From Thermoplasmata archaeon (GTDB lineage Archaea > Thermoplasmatota > E2 > DHVEG-1), in the NCBI GenBank assembly GCA_020054475.1, contig JAHWGJ010000014.1, positions 1 through 46,232 on the forward strand: a DNA stretch of 46,232 nt. The letters run 5' to 3'. Positions 18,286 to 26,808 of this stretch are shown one piece after another. Within the stretch, counting starts at the first letter, position 1; each line of letters begins with the position of its first letter. Under the pieces are notes generated by a model. The model did no database searches. It was not told the origin of the DNA and was given only the letters and a program-made list of their open reading frames with translations. The position numbers were made by a program, and so were the translations under genes.

Positions 18286-18651
18286 CTATTTCTTTAATTC
18301 GTCTAATTTTTTTGTAATGTTTTCAATTCCTGCTTTATTTTTCCCGGAATCAATAATTGCTACAGCTGAAGTACCTACTAACAAACCAGCGGAATTACCT
18401 AATTCTTGTTTACTTGGAACATAGGCATAAGGTATATTTTTTTCTTCACACAGTATTGGCATATGTGCAAGGACTTCTTCAGGGGTGACATCCTCGGCCA
18501 TTACTACAAGTTTAGCTTGTCCTCTCTCAACTTGTTTTGTAACTTCATTTGCACCTTTGCTTATTTTTCCATTATCTCTAGCTTTTTCAACAATATCATA
18601 GGCTAAATCTTGAGTTTCTTTATTTGTTTGAAATTTGACATATATTGGCAT
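18286..18651 (-). CDS. rpl7ae: Ribosomal protein L7Ae
   Basis: 121-residue kink-turn-binding protein. It shows [28 protein letters not shown] as in all archaeal L7Ae, followed by [16 protein letters not shown] and LG-SAGL. Besides being ribosomal it is the core protein of C/D and H/ACA guide RNPs and of archaeal RNase P. It is the first gene of the operon, with a strong GGAGG at 18659-18663 seven bases before the ATG and a TATA box near 18722-18731. Confidence 0.97.
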   Translation of the reverse strand: MPIYVKFQTNKETQDLAYDIVEKARDNGKISKGANEVTKQVERGQAKLVVMAEDVTPEEVLAHMPILCEEKNIPYAYVPSKQELGNSAGLLVGTSAVAIIDSGKNKAGIENITKKLDELKK

Positions 18652-18721
18652 TTTTTAGCCTCCTTTTGGAGCTTTCATTGATACATTCCCTTTAGAAAAT
18701 GTAAAGGTTGGAATGTGGGGG

Positions 18722-18731
18722 TGATATAAAA
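18722..18731 (-). promoter_or_regulatory. TATA box of the L7Ae-S28e-L24e operon
   Basis: On the minus strand TTTTTATATC is preceded by the purine-rich GAAAAAGG, which resembles a BRE. It lies about 75 bases upstream of the L7Ae start, leaving a 45-50 base leader that contains the AAAAGGAGG ribosome binding site. Confidence 0.6.
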
Positions 18732-18774
18732 ACCTTTTTCAGTGTTTAATGAGTTCAGTAAAAACAATTTAATA

Positions 18775-19893
18775 TTATATAGGTAATGGAATTTTTTCTA
18801 CCTCAATTCCATTTGCAGTTGGATATTCTTCTATTAAGAATGAAAAAATTCCTTGATCTGCAAGTTTAGATGCTATTTTATTTAACTCTAAAATTTTCAT
18901 CTCAATCCTATTTTTATTAATATTTACAAAAATTTTTTTATTATTAATTTTATAATCATTTAATAATTTTTTATATATAATTTTCAGAGTAAACTCATTC
19001 TGAGGGTAAATAATACCTTTAATTAAAGTTCCTTCTTTACTAATAACCTCATGGTTTTTAACAATACTTTTTGCTCTTCTAATAATCCTATTAGTTAATT
19101 GAATACCATCTTTAAAAGAACATGAACAATAATGTACACCAATTTCATAATCGTTTTCAGACGTTTTTGATATAACTTCCAATGCAGTAGTCTCACTACC
19201 TAAAATTGATGATGAGAAATCATCTTTAGCAACATATTTTTTTAATGAAAATTTTTCAGCATTACGCTCAGAAAACTCAAGTTCATTAATATTGACCCAA
19301 TTAATTCTATTAGAAGCACTCCATTTTATTAAAGATAATATTTCATTTTTCATATCAGGAATTACAGGTATTTCAATTGCTACATCAATATCTTTATTTA
19401 TTACATCTATAATAATTTTTGATAATGGATTTTTATCCATGTTATCCCAGTAATTGATTGAGGGATGAAATCTAATCTCATCCAAACCAGCATATATTAA
19501 ATCATCAATATATTGATAATTTTTTATAGCTTTAGTATATAAATGAATATGAAAATCTGAACCAAATTCATCTTTTAAAAGTGATATATATTTCTTAGTT
19601 CTTTTCCAAACAAGTAAAGGATCCCCGCCAGTTATACCAGCACCTGTTGCTTTTATATATCTTGCTTCTTGAATTATTTTTTCAGTGTCATTTTCATCAG
19701 ATAATTCCCATTCGTCTGCAAAAATCCGATCCTTACCACCTTTCTCAAAACTTAATGGGCAATAAAAACAATCAAAATAACAAACCCCTGTTACAAATAA
19801 AACCACTTTGGAACCTTTTGAACACATGCTACATGCAGGGGATAAAGGTTTGATAAATTTACTATCATTTAACCAATCATAAATTTCTAACAT
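18775..19893 (-). CDS. Radical SAM protein of the archaeal COG2108 type
   Basis: 372 residues with the radical SAM cluster motif CYFDCFYCP (CxxxCxxC) and an upstream CSMCSKGS pair that is typical of this archaeal family. GITGGDPLL is the glycine-rich SAM-binding 'GGEP' equivalent, and HIHLYTKA and DEIRFHP lie on later barrel strands. A second cysteine group (YCSCSF) near residue 260 could hold another metal. The family is annotated as related to pyruvate formate-lyase activating enzyme, but its substrate is unknown. The gene starts four bases after the RadB stop, so the two are probably co-transcribed; no functional link is established. Confidence 0.8.
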   Translation of the reverse strand: MLEIYDWLNDSKFIKPLSPACSMCSKGSKVVLFVTGVCYFDCFYCPLSFEKGGKDRIFADEWELSDENDTEKIIQEARYIKATGAGITGGDPLLVWKRTKKYISLLKDEFGSDFHIHLYTKAIKNYQYIDDLIYAGLDEIRFHPSINYWDNMDKNPLSKIIIDVINKDIDVAIEIPVIPDMKNEILSLIKWSASNRINWVNINELEFSERNAEKFSLKKYVAKDDFSSSILGSETTALEVISKTSENDYEIGVHYCSCSFKDGIQLTNRIIRRAKSIVKNHEVISKEGTLIKGIIYPQNEFTLKIIYKKLLNDYKINNKKIFVNINKNRIEMKILELNKIASKLADQGIFSFLIEEYPTANGIEVEKIPLPI

Positions 19894-19897
19894 TAAG

Positions 19898-20551
19898 TTA
19901 TTCCAATCCTTTTTGTGTAATCTTGAAAATAACCTTTTTTTCTTCTGGTTCTGATCGATGTTTTACTATTGTTGCTTGCCTAAGTCCAACATCTACTTTT
20001 TCAAGTTTAATAGTTGTTTTAACCATATGTTCAGTATCTCTATTTGTAAATGGTTTAATATTACCATTTTTATCTGTAAATACTTGTTCAACAATAATTG
20101 TATAAATTTTTTTTTCTCTAGATGCTATTTGTAGATTTGCCATTTGTCTCGTAAAAGAACGCATAGTCCCCTCTTTATTATCTTCAAGATTAATTCGATA
20201 AAAAAGATTTATCGTATCCACTATTATTAAACCAAGATTTTTTATTTTTAAAGCTTCTTCTAACATTAACTCTTGCTCCTCAATAGAGGATGGATTAAAA
20301 AAAATAATTCTTGAAAGAATATCTTTATAATTATAATCTGTACATATCTGAATCAATCGCTCCAAAGAAACACCTTCACTATCAATATATGCTACTTTTT
20401 TCCCATTGTTTGTACATTCCCTGGAAGCTTGTAAACATAAATTTGTTTTACCACTACCTGCTTCTCCAAATATCTTTGTAATAATACTGTTTTCAATTCC
20501 CCCATTTAAAAGAAAATCAAAAGATTTACATTTTATTTCCAAATGCTTCAT
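19898..20551 (-). CDS. radB: RadB recombinase paralogue
   Basis: 217 residues of the RecA fold without the N-terminal helix-hairpin-helix domain of RadA, as expected for RadB. Walker A is GEAGSGKT at 29-36, Walker B lies in LGLIIVDTIN, and the Q/N-rich loop region follows. The C terminus LRQATIVKHRSEPEEKKVIF is typical of RadB. RadB assists RadA in homologous recombination and is confined to euryarchaea, which helps to place the organism. It also provides an internal contrast with the degenerate RadA-like protein at 42.1-42.9 kb. Confidence 0.9.
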   Translation of the reverse strand: MKHLEIKCKSFDFLLNGGIENSIITKIFGEAGSGKTNLCLQASRECTNNGKKVAYIDSEGVSLERLIQICTDYNYKDILSRIIFFNPSSIEEQELMLEEALKIKNLGLIIVDTINLFYRINLEDNKEGTMRSFTRQMANLQIASREKKIYTIIVEQVFTDKNGNIKPFTNRDTEHMVKTTIKLEKVDVGLRQATIVKHRSEPEEKKVIFKITQKGLE

Positions 20552-20690
20552 TTTAATCCAGTGAGTAATATTAAGAATAAATACCCAACTACTCCTTTTT
20601 AGTAACTTCTTATATTATGTTCAATACGATAATTAAAAATTTGATTTATAAACATTTAGGATGGACTTTTTGATATATCAAAATATTGGA

Positions 20691-23141
20691 TTAAAAATAT
20701 TTTAACACATAAACCCTATCAAAATATTTGTCACCATTTTCATCATAACCAATGGCTTTAATGATATGTCTATGTCTAATAATCGATTTCTTAGCCCAAT
20801 TCCAAGAAAAAAAATGCTTATCATCCGTATATTTCAATATCCCATCAATATACAACTCAACTCTACTTATATCTTCAGATGAAAACACATAAATGTCAAT
20901 ATCTCCAATTAGTATAGGTTTAAATAATAGTTGAATAATTTTTCTACTGTTTATATAAAGAGCTTTATCAGGTCTAGATATTTCAACAAAAGATGGTTTT
21001 TCATCAAGATAAAAATCTATGCGTAATTCATTGTTTTCATCGATAGTAAATTCATCTGTATAATCTGAAATATACCCACCAATTCTGCAATTTAAAGATA
21101 TTACGCCACTAGCTACATTTATACTATAATTGCCATTAGAATCTGATAGAGACTGATTCCAATCCTCATTACCATATTTATCTTTCCAAAATAAACTTAT
21201 AAGTGCACCCTCAATTGGTAACCCTGTCCTATTATCCTTGACATAACCATATATCCGTGAGTTTTCTGGTTGAATTGGAAATAAAAGAAAATTCATTTGT
21301 ATAGTTTCATAAGATGATATGTTAAAATTATTGATTACTATGGCGTGATAACCAATTTTAGAGGCATATATACGGGTCTTCCCCTCTGCAACATTCATAT
21401 GATAATAACCTGTTGAATCTGTTAAAGACATATTAAACAAATTATTTCCTTTAGTATCCCACCAATAACTTTGAACAACTGCATTTTCAATCTGAATCCC
21501 TGTTTTTTTATCAATTATATACCCAAAAATCGTAGAGCTTTCATCTGGCCTCTTATTTAGATAGAAATCATATTGTATTATCTCAAAATCACTTATATTG
21601 AAATAATCAGAATATGACCTGAAATAATCCTCATTTTCAGCATTTAATAAAACAGTACCATTCGCTACGTTTATACTATAAAAACCGGATTCATTAGATT
21701 TTGTACTATTAGAATAGTAATAATTATCATTATTCCAACTGATGCCTATATCAACATTGTTTATTGGTAAGCCCGTATCATTATCATATATATGACCCTT
21801 AATTACTGATTTTTCAGTTGGATATGGATTGAGGTATACATCAAGCTGTAATGTTTCATATTCAGAGATATTTATATTTGAACTACCCTCATAAAAATAT
21901 TTTGATTTCCTTACAGTTACACTAATTGTACCATTTGCAATATTTGCAATATAGTAACCATCTGCATTTGAATAAGTATAATTTGAATACCTGTTACCAT
22001 TATCATTCCGCCAGATAATATGGATTGATGCTTCATTTATTGGGAATCCCGTTTTATTATCATATATAAAACCATTTATTATTGAATTTTCAGGTGGTTT
22101 TTTAACAAGTGTTTGGTTATACCAAACAACTGCATCTTCATCCGCCATAAAAATATCTGAACTTGAGGAAAAATAGCCATTTTTATTAAATGAGATAATA
22201 TTTTCCCCTGAAACAATATTCATCTCATAATATCCAAATATATCTGTATAAGTACGATTTATATACATATGTTCAATATCTAGATGATAGGATACAGATG
22301 CAGATACATTACTCATCCTATTTTGTGTTTCTTTCTCTAACACATATCCTTTAATAATTGAGTTTTCAGGTGGCAATGGCTCTATTGAAATATTTACATA
22401 AGTAATATCTCCAGTAATATTTTGAGTACTACTCCCACTATAATATCCATATGCATATACATTTATCGAATTAACCCCCTGAGATGTCATTAGTGAAAAG
22501 AACCCCTCCTCATTAGTAAATGTTTGATTAAAAGTATTATTATCTTCATTATACTTCCAGAAGTTTAAAATCATTGCATTTTTCACAGGCTCATTATCAA
22601 AACCTTTTACCCATCCTTGGATAATAGAAGTTTCAGAGGGTCTACCATGTTTTAAGCTAAAGTTTGACCATATAAGATTTTGATTTTCTCTTGAGATACT
22701 TGAATAATCACCGTAATAATCATTTGCATGAACGAATAGAAGAACTCTTTCAATATTTATTTCAAACTTATAGTTACCAGTTGAGTTTGTTATTGTTTCT
22801 TGCATACTATATGAAGTTGGATATCTACTACTTTCAGGCCATATCATGAAAACTTTTACATTTGGAATAGGATTACTTGTTCCATTATCTAATATTATAC
22901 CTTTTATTGTATAATTTGAATCAAAGGTTTTTTCATATGTTTCTGAAAAATTAAAATATTTTTTAAATAAATCAATATGTTCTGTCTTATCTAAACACTC
23001 TTCATCTATATCCTCTGATTTACATTGATTTATTTCATTATTAATTTTTGAAATAATTATGTTATTACTATTTGACATTGGTATTAATGAGGTTATTAGT
23101 AATAGTAGAATAAATCCAATTGCATAGGATTTTTTATTCAT
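20691..23141 (-). CDS. Secreted protein with seven carboxypeptidase-regulatory-like repeats
   Basis: About 816 residues. I place the start at the ATG at 23141 because GAGAGGT lies just upstream and a clear signal peptide follows (MNKKSYAIGFILLLLITSL). The frame extends to 23189 without support. Seven tandem repeats of about 85-100 residues each open with 'ENS-I-GYV-D-KTG-PI-NA-V-W' and contain a 'G-Y-INVA-G' strand. This is the CarboxypepD_reg/CnaB-like beta-sandwich. A last Ig-like domain has ISRVELYIDGILKYTDD. There is no catalytic domain and no obvious C-terminal anchor. It may be an extracellular adhesive or structural protein; the repeat similarity suggests internal duplication. Function unknown. 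Confidence 0.75.
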   Translation of the reverse strand: MNKKSYAIGFILLLLITSLIPMSNSNNIIISKINNEINQCKSEDIDEECLDKTEHIDLFKKYFNFSETYEKTFDSNYTIKGIILDNGTSNPIPNVKVFMIWPESSRYPTSYSMQETITNSTGNYKFEINIERVLLFVHANDYYGDYSSISRENQNLIWSNFSLKHGRPSETSIIQGWVKGFDNEPVKNAMILNFWKYNEDNNTFNQTFTNEEGFFSLMTSQGVNSINVYAYGYYSGSSTQNITGDITYVNISIEPLPPENSIIKGYVLEKETQNRMSNVSASVSYHLDIEHMYINRTYTDIFGYYEMNIVSGENIISFNKNGYFSSSSDIFMADEDAVVWYNQTLVKKPPENSIINGFIYDNKTGFPINEASIHIIWRNDNGNRYSNYTYSNADGYYIANIANGTISVTVRKSKYFYEGSSNINISEYETLQLDVYLNPYPTEKSVIKGHIYDNDTGLPINNVDIGISWNNDNYYYSNSTKSNESGFYSINVANGTVLLNAENEDYFRSYSDYFNISDFEIIQYDFYLNKRPDESSTIFGYIIDKKTGIQIENAVVQSYWWDTKGNNLFNMSLTDSTGYYHMNVAEGKTRIYASKIGYHAIVINNFNISSYETIQMNFLLFPIQPENSRIYGYVKDNRTGLPIEGALISLFWKDKYGNEDWNQSLSDSNGNYSINVASGVISLNCRIGGYISDYTDEFTIDENNELRIDFYLDEKPSFVEISRPDKALYINSRKIIQLLFKPILIGDIDIYVFSSEDISRVELYIDGILKYTDDKHFFSWNWAKKSIIRHRHIIKAIGYDENGDKYFDRVYVLKYF

Positions 23142-23217
23142 TTGTACCTCTCCCGGGTAAATTTCTATAATAAGAATTGATTGATTCAATTTATATTTTG
23201 GGGTATTGATAAATATA

Positions 23218-23319
23218 CTAATTTTTTATTTTTGTATCTAACCTAATCAATTCTTTTAATGTAGCTCTTCTATTAATAATTGTTTGAGTTAATTCATCAA
23301 CTACCTTTTCTTTATTCAT
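23218..23319 (-). CDS. Possible 33-residue peptide
   Basis: The frame MNKEKVVDELTQTI...LIRLDTKIKN is charged and probably helical. It lies between the secreted repeat protein and the RQC-like orphan. Only a weak purine stretch precedes the ATG. It may be a remnant of a longer gene or chance; no family is recognised. Confidence 0.2.
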   Translation of the reverse strand: MNKEKVVDELTQTIINRRATLKELIRLDTKIKN

Positions 23320-23367
23320 TCTCAATATTGAATAATTTATAGGTGTGATATAGGTTTTTACCAGAAT

Positions 23368-23892
23368 TTAATGGTTTTTGGTTATCTTAATTAAATTATG
23401 ATTTAACAAAATTTTATCATTTGAATTGATTGAATTATATCCTTTAGATGTTAATTCAACTAATGAATACATCGCATTATTAATATTTATTTTAATGTAA
23501 GATTCAGAAATTAAAAAATCAATAATACCTAAAACTTGTCTTTTGGTATATCCATTTAAATATCCAAAGTAAAAGTTTTTATCATAATTTGAATTTAGAA
23601 TTTTATTACTTTTTGAACCAACTAATATACTCGATAATGTAGTTCTACCGATTTTTTTGGTTATGCTATTTAAACATTTTAAAATGTTATTTCCTATTTC
23701 ACCATCAATTTCCTTCAATTTAATTGAAGATTTTTCTATTTTTTCAGGTTGTTCAGCAATACTATCTGGTTCAACAAATTCAATATAATTAAATTTGGAA
23801 TCTTCTTCCTTTTTCATTTCATTATTTGTAAAACCTTTTCCACAATATGGACAATATTGATAATCATTCTGTAATTTCTTATTACATATCAA
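23368..23892 (-). CDS. Zinc-ribbon protein with RQC-like winged-helix domain, 5' end unclear
   Basis: 174 residues from the first permitted start (TTG at 23892). A zinc ribbon ends in CPYCG at 14-18, and its first CxxC (CLIC) straddles the chosen start. After a linker, about residues 70-160 resemble the RQC winged-helix domain of RecQ helicases: GRTTLSSILVGSKSNKI, then FYFGYLNGYTKRQVLGIIDFLISESYIKI and YSLVELTSKG. No helicase domain is present. The frame stays open upstream to about 24081 and reads like protein, but it has no ATG, GTG or TTG there, so the true gene may be 5'-degraded or use another start. The most likely role is DNA binding; this is an inference from the domain only. Confidence 0.55.
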   Translation of the reverse strand: MICNKKLQNDYQYCPYCGKGFTNNEMKKEEDSKFNYIEFVEPDSIAEQPEKIEKSSIKLKEIDGEIGNNILKCLNSITKKIGRTTLSSILVGSKSNKILNSNYDKNFYFGYLNGYTKRQVLGIIDFLISESYIKININNAMYSLVELTSKGYNSINSNDKILLNHNLIKITKNH

Positions 23893-24123
23893 GCATAATT
23901 GTGAATAATTATTTTTAAAATTAAGGATAAGAAAATTTGTTCTATCGACAAACTTATCAGGTATTTTTTCAAAAATTTGTTTTGTTAATTTTTTAGTTCC
24001 ATCAGGTACAAGTTTGCTATTAATAACAAAATCATTAAAATCTGTATAATAAAGTTTTGGTAAAAATGAGTAGTTCCAAGTTTATTAAGAATAAAAATGT
24101 TTTTGATATCAAATATTTTTAAT

Positions 24124-25044
24124 CTATAATATCTTTAGATTTGTTTTTAATTTACAGACTTTACAAATCTCCTGAGAGGTAGGTTCATTACAAATATTGC
24201 ATTTATTTAATTCAATAGGAGGAAATTTTTTTATTAATATATCTTTAATGTTATCATAACTCTTTATAATGCTATGTCTAGTGCCAGGATTTTTATATTC
24301 AAGATCATCAACAATGTCTCTAAAAATACCTCTATATGCATTAATTGCATATGGACACTCTCCATCATGGTATGAAATATTTTTTAATAATGCATATAGC
24401 GTAATCTCTTTTTCAGGAATAACTCTTAAAGGCATCATTCTGGGAACTAGTCCAGGTTGAATCTTCATATGAGGCCCTAGTCTTGCTAGTTTTTTTATAT
24501 CGCCATTAGTAAAATTCATTAATATTGATTGGGCCATATCATCAAGATTATGTCCAAATATTAGTTTCGAAATTTGCAATTTTTTTGATATATAATTTAA
24601 GCATAATCTTCTAAAAACACCACAGTAGCTACAGTAACCAATATCATGTTTCGATTTTGCAATTTCATCCATAGATTTTCCAATTATTTTTTTAAAACTT
24701 ATTATTTGACATTCAATATCAAGTATTTTCGTATTTTCAGAGACATACTTAAGACTAATATTACGATAATTTTCTATTCCTTCATCAACTGTTAAAACAA
24801 TAATTTCAAAATCTTTTCTTTTTGAAAAAAATTTATTTATTAGATGAAGGCAAACAATACTATCTTTCCCTCCAGAAACCGCAATGCCAATTTTTTTATT
24901 ATTTTCTAATTTACCTTGTTTAGTTATTTCTTTTTTAACTCTTTTTTCAAAATACTGGATGAAGTGAACTTTACAAAGATGAGTTCCATTATATCTAATA
25001 TAAGTAACTGCATCATTTTTACATTTGCTACATTTACGTTTCAT
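24124..25044 (-). CDS. tRNA 2-thiolation enzyme, TtuA/NcsA family
   Basis: 306 residues. An N-terminal zinc finger (C5, C8, C24, H27) is followed by the PP-loop ATP pyrophosphatase motif SGGKDS at 57-62. CSYCGVFRR is the central cysteine pair that, with a later cysteine in GECPYA, can hold a [4Fe-4S] cluster. A C-terminal zinc finger (CNIC...CKVC) ends the protein. The enzyme adenylates the uridine C2 and inserts sulfur from a ubiquitin-like carrier. Both s2U34 (NcsA) and s2U54 (TtuA) enzymes share this layout, so I do not assign the target position. The gene is divergent from hutH, with about 240 AT-rich bases between them. Confidence 0.88.
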   Translation of the reverse strand: MKRKCSKCKNDAVTYIRYNGTHLCKVHFIQYFEKRVKKEITKQGKLENNKKIGIAVSGGKDSIVCLHLINKFFSKRKDFEIIVLTVDEGIENYRNISLKYVSENTKILDIECQIISFKKIIGKSMDEIAKSKHDIGYCSYCGVFRRLCLNYISKKLQISKLIFGHNLDDMAQSILMNFTNGDIKKLARLGPHMKIQPGLVPRMMPLRVIPEKEITLYALLKNISYHDGECPYAINAYRGIFRDIVDDLEYKNPGTRHSIIKSYDNIKDILIKKFPPIELNKCNICNEPTSQEICKVCKLKTNLKIL

Positions 25045-25284
25045 TAAAATATCTAAAATGTTATTTGAATAATATACTTTAAGGTTAATCTTACAAATTT
25101 TTGAATATTTTTTTCAATTAATTTTTCTATAAAAAAAATTTAGAAAGTTATATTAAATCAATTTTTAATTCTGTTAAAATTAAGATAAAACTCCAATAAA
25201 CAATTATTTAAATATTCAGTATTATATATGATTAAAATATAACAAATTTATTTATAATATTCGAAGATTTATCGAGGATTAATT

Positions 25285-26808
25285 ATGACAATTATTATTG
25301 ATGGGGAAGGATTAACAATAGAAAAATTAGTCAAAGTTGCAAGATACAAGGAAAAAGTAAAACTGCATAATGATTCTATTAAGAAAATTAAAAAATGTAG
25401 ATTAATGCTTGAAAATAAAATTAATGCTAAGGAAATTATGTATGGTGTTAATACTGGAATTGGTGAATTTTCTGAAATTGTTCTTGATAATAAAAAATTA
25501 AAAGATTTTCAAAAATATCTTATTTATAATCATGCTGCAGGCATAGGTGAGGAAGCTCCATTAGAATATGTAAGAGGAGCAATTTTAGGTAGAATTAATG
25601 TACATGCTCATGGAAATTCTGGGTGTAGATTAGAAATAACAAATACTTTAATTGAAATGTTAAATAAAGATGTTACACCCTTTGTATGTCAAAAAGGTTC
25701 AGTTGGTGCCTGCGGGGATTTAGCACCAATGTCTCAAATAGCTCTTTTAATGATGGGTGAAGGAGAAGCTTTCTATAAAGATAAACTAATGAGTGGTAAA
25801 GATGCAATGAATAAAGCAAAAATAAAAATTCCGGGTATCGAAGCTCGAGATGGATTATCGATAATTAACGGATCAAATTTATTAACAGCAATGAGTGCAA
25901 TCTTTCTTTTCGATGCAAATAATTGGTTAAAACAAGCTGAAATTGCAGCAGCTATGTCTCTTGAGGCTTTAAAAGCAAATATGAATCCATATACAACAAA
26001 ATTACATGAAGCTAGAGGATTTAAAGGGGCGATAAGGAGTGCAAAATCAATAAACAAACTGGTTAATGAAGGGGATTTATTTAAAAGAAAAATAAAATGT
26101 AAAATTCAAGATGCATATTCAATGAGATCAACTCCTCAAGTTATTGGAACAGCTCATGATGCATTAAAATATGCAAGATCTCAAGTTGAGATAGAATTAA
26201 ATGGGGTAGGGGATAACCCCGTATTTTTCCCTGATGAAAATTTGCAATTATCCGGTGCTAATTTTCAAGGATCTCCAGTATCATTACCAATGGATATGGC
26301 GGGTATTGCAATTACAATGGTTAGTGTAATGTCAGAAAGAAGATTAAACAGATTAAATAATCCCGCATTAAATGTTGGCTTACCTTCCTTCCTTACAAAA
26401 GGTGCTGGAATATTTTCAGGCTTAATGTTGAGTCAATATACCGCAGATATGCAGATTGTTGAACAAAGAATATTATCAGCTCCTGCTTCAATTCAGTCAA
26501 TACCTGCAGCAGCTGATCAAGAAGATTTCGTATCAATGGGAATGAATACTGCAATAAAAAATTTTCAGATACTTGAAAATGCATATGGGATTTTAGGTAT
26601 TGAATTTATGGCTGCAGCTCAAGCTCTTGATTTTAGAGATTATAAATTTGGAAAAGGAGTAACAAAAGCAAAGGAAGTTATTCGAAAATATGTTAAATTT
26701 CTAGATGTTGATAGACCTTTATATAAAGATCATACAAAAATGAAAGAACTAGTTAAATCATGTGAAATTTTGAATGAAGTTGAAAATTATATAGGTAAAC
26801 TCGAATAA
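25285..26808 (+). CDS. hutH: Histidine ammonia-lyase with Cys in place of the MIO serine
   Basis: 507 residues of the MIO ammonia-lyase family, converting L-histidine to urocanate and ammonia. NHAAGIGEE keeps the active-site histidine typical of histidine ammonia-lyase, and QDAYSMRSTPQVIG, NPVFFPDENLQLSG and the QEDFVSM loop match the family. The cofactor tripeptide, usually Ala-Ser-Gly, reads Ala-Cys-Gly (GSVGACGDLAP). The TGC codon is at 25711-25713, residue 143, the same number as the serine in the Pseudomonas enzyme. SGANFQGSP replaces the usual NFHAEP, so another aromatic substrate cannot be fully excluded; hutU 5.4 kb away supports histidine. The start has CGAGG ten bases upstream. It is monocistronic and convergent with pheT, the stop codons being adjacent. 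Confidence 0.88.
   Translation: MTIIIDGEGLTIEKLVKVARYKEKVKLHNDSIKKIKKCRLMLENKINAKEIMYGVNTGIGEFSEIVLDNKKLKDFQKYLIYNHAAGIGEEAPLEYVRGAILGRINVHAHGNSGCRLEITNTLIEMLNKDVTPFVCQKGSVGACGDLAPMSQIALLMMGEGEAFYKDKLMSGKDAMNKAKIKIPGIEARDGLSIINGSNLLTAMSAIFLFDANNWLKQAEIAAAMSLEALKANMNPYTTKLHEARGFKGAIRSAKSINKLVNEGDLFKRKIKCKIQDAYSMRSTPQVIGTAHDALKYARSQVEIELNGVGDNPVFFPDENLQLSGANFQGSPVSLPMDMAGIAITMVSVMSERRLNRLNNPALNVGLPSFLTKGAGIFSGLMLSQYTADMQIVEQRILSAPASIQSIPAAADQEDFVSMGMNTAIKNFQILENAYGILGIEFMAAAQALDFRDYKFGKGVTKAKEVIRKYVKFLDVDRPLYKDHTKMKELVKSCEILNEVENYIGKLE

Noticed and set aside
25285-26808. hutH as a pseudogene because the MIO serine is missing
   Set aside because: The frame is full length with intact flanking motifs, and Cys is chemically able to form the cofactor.
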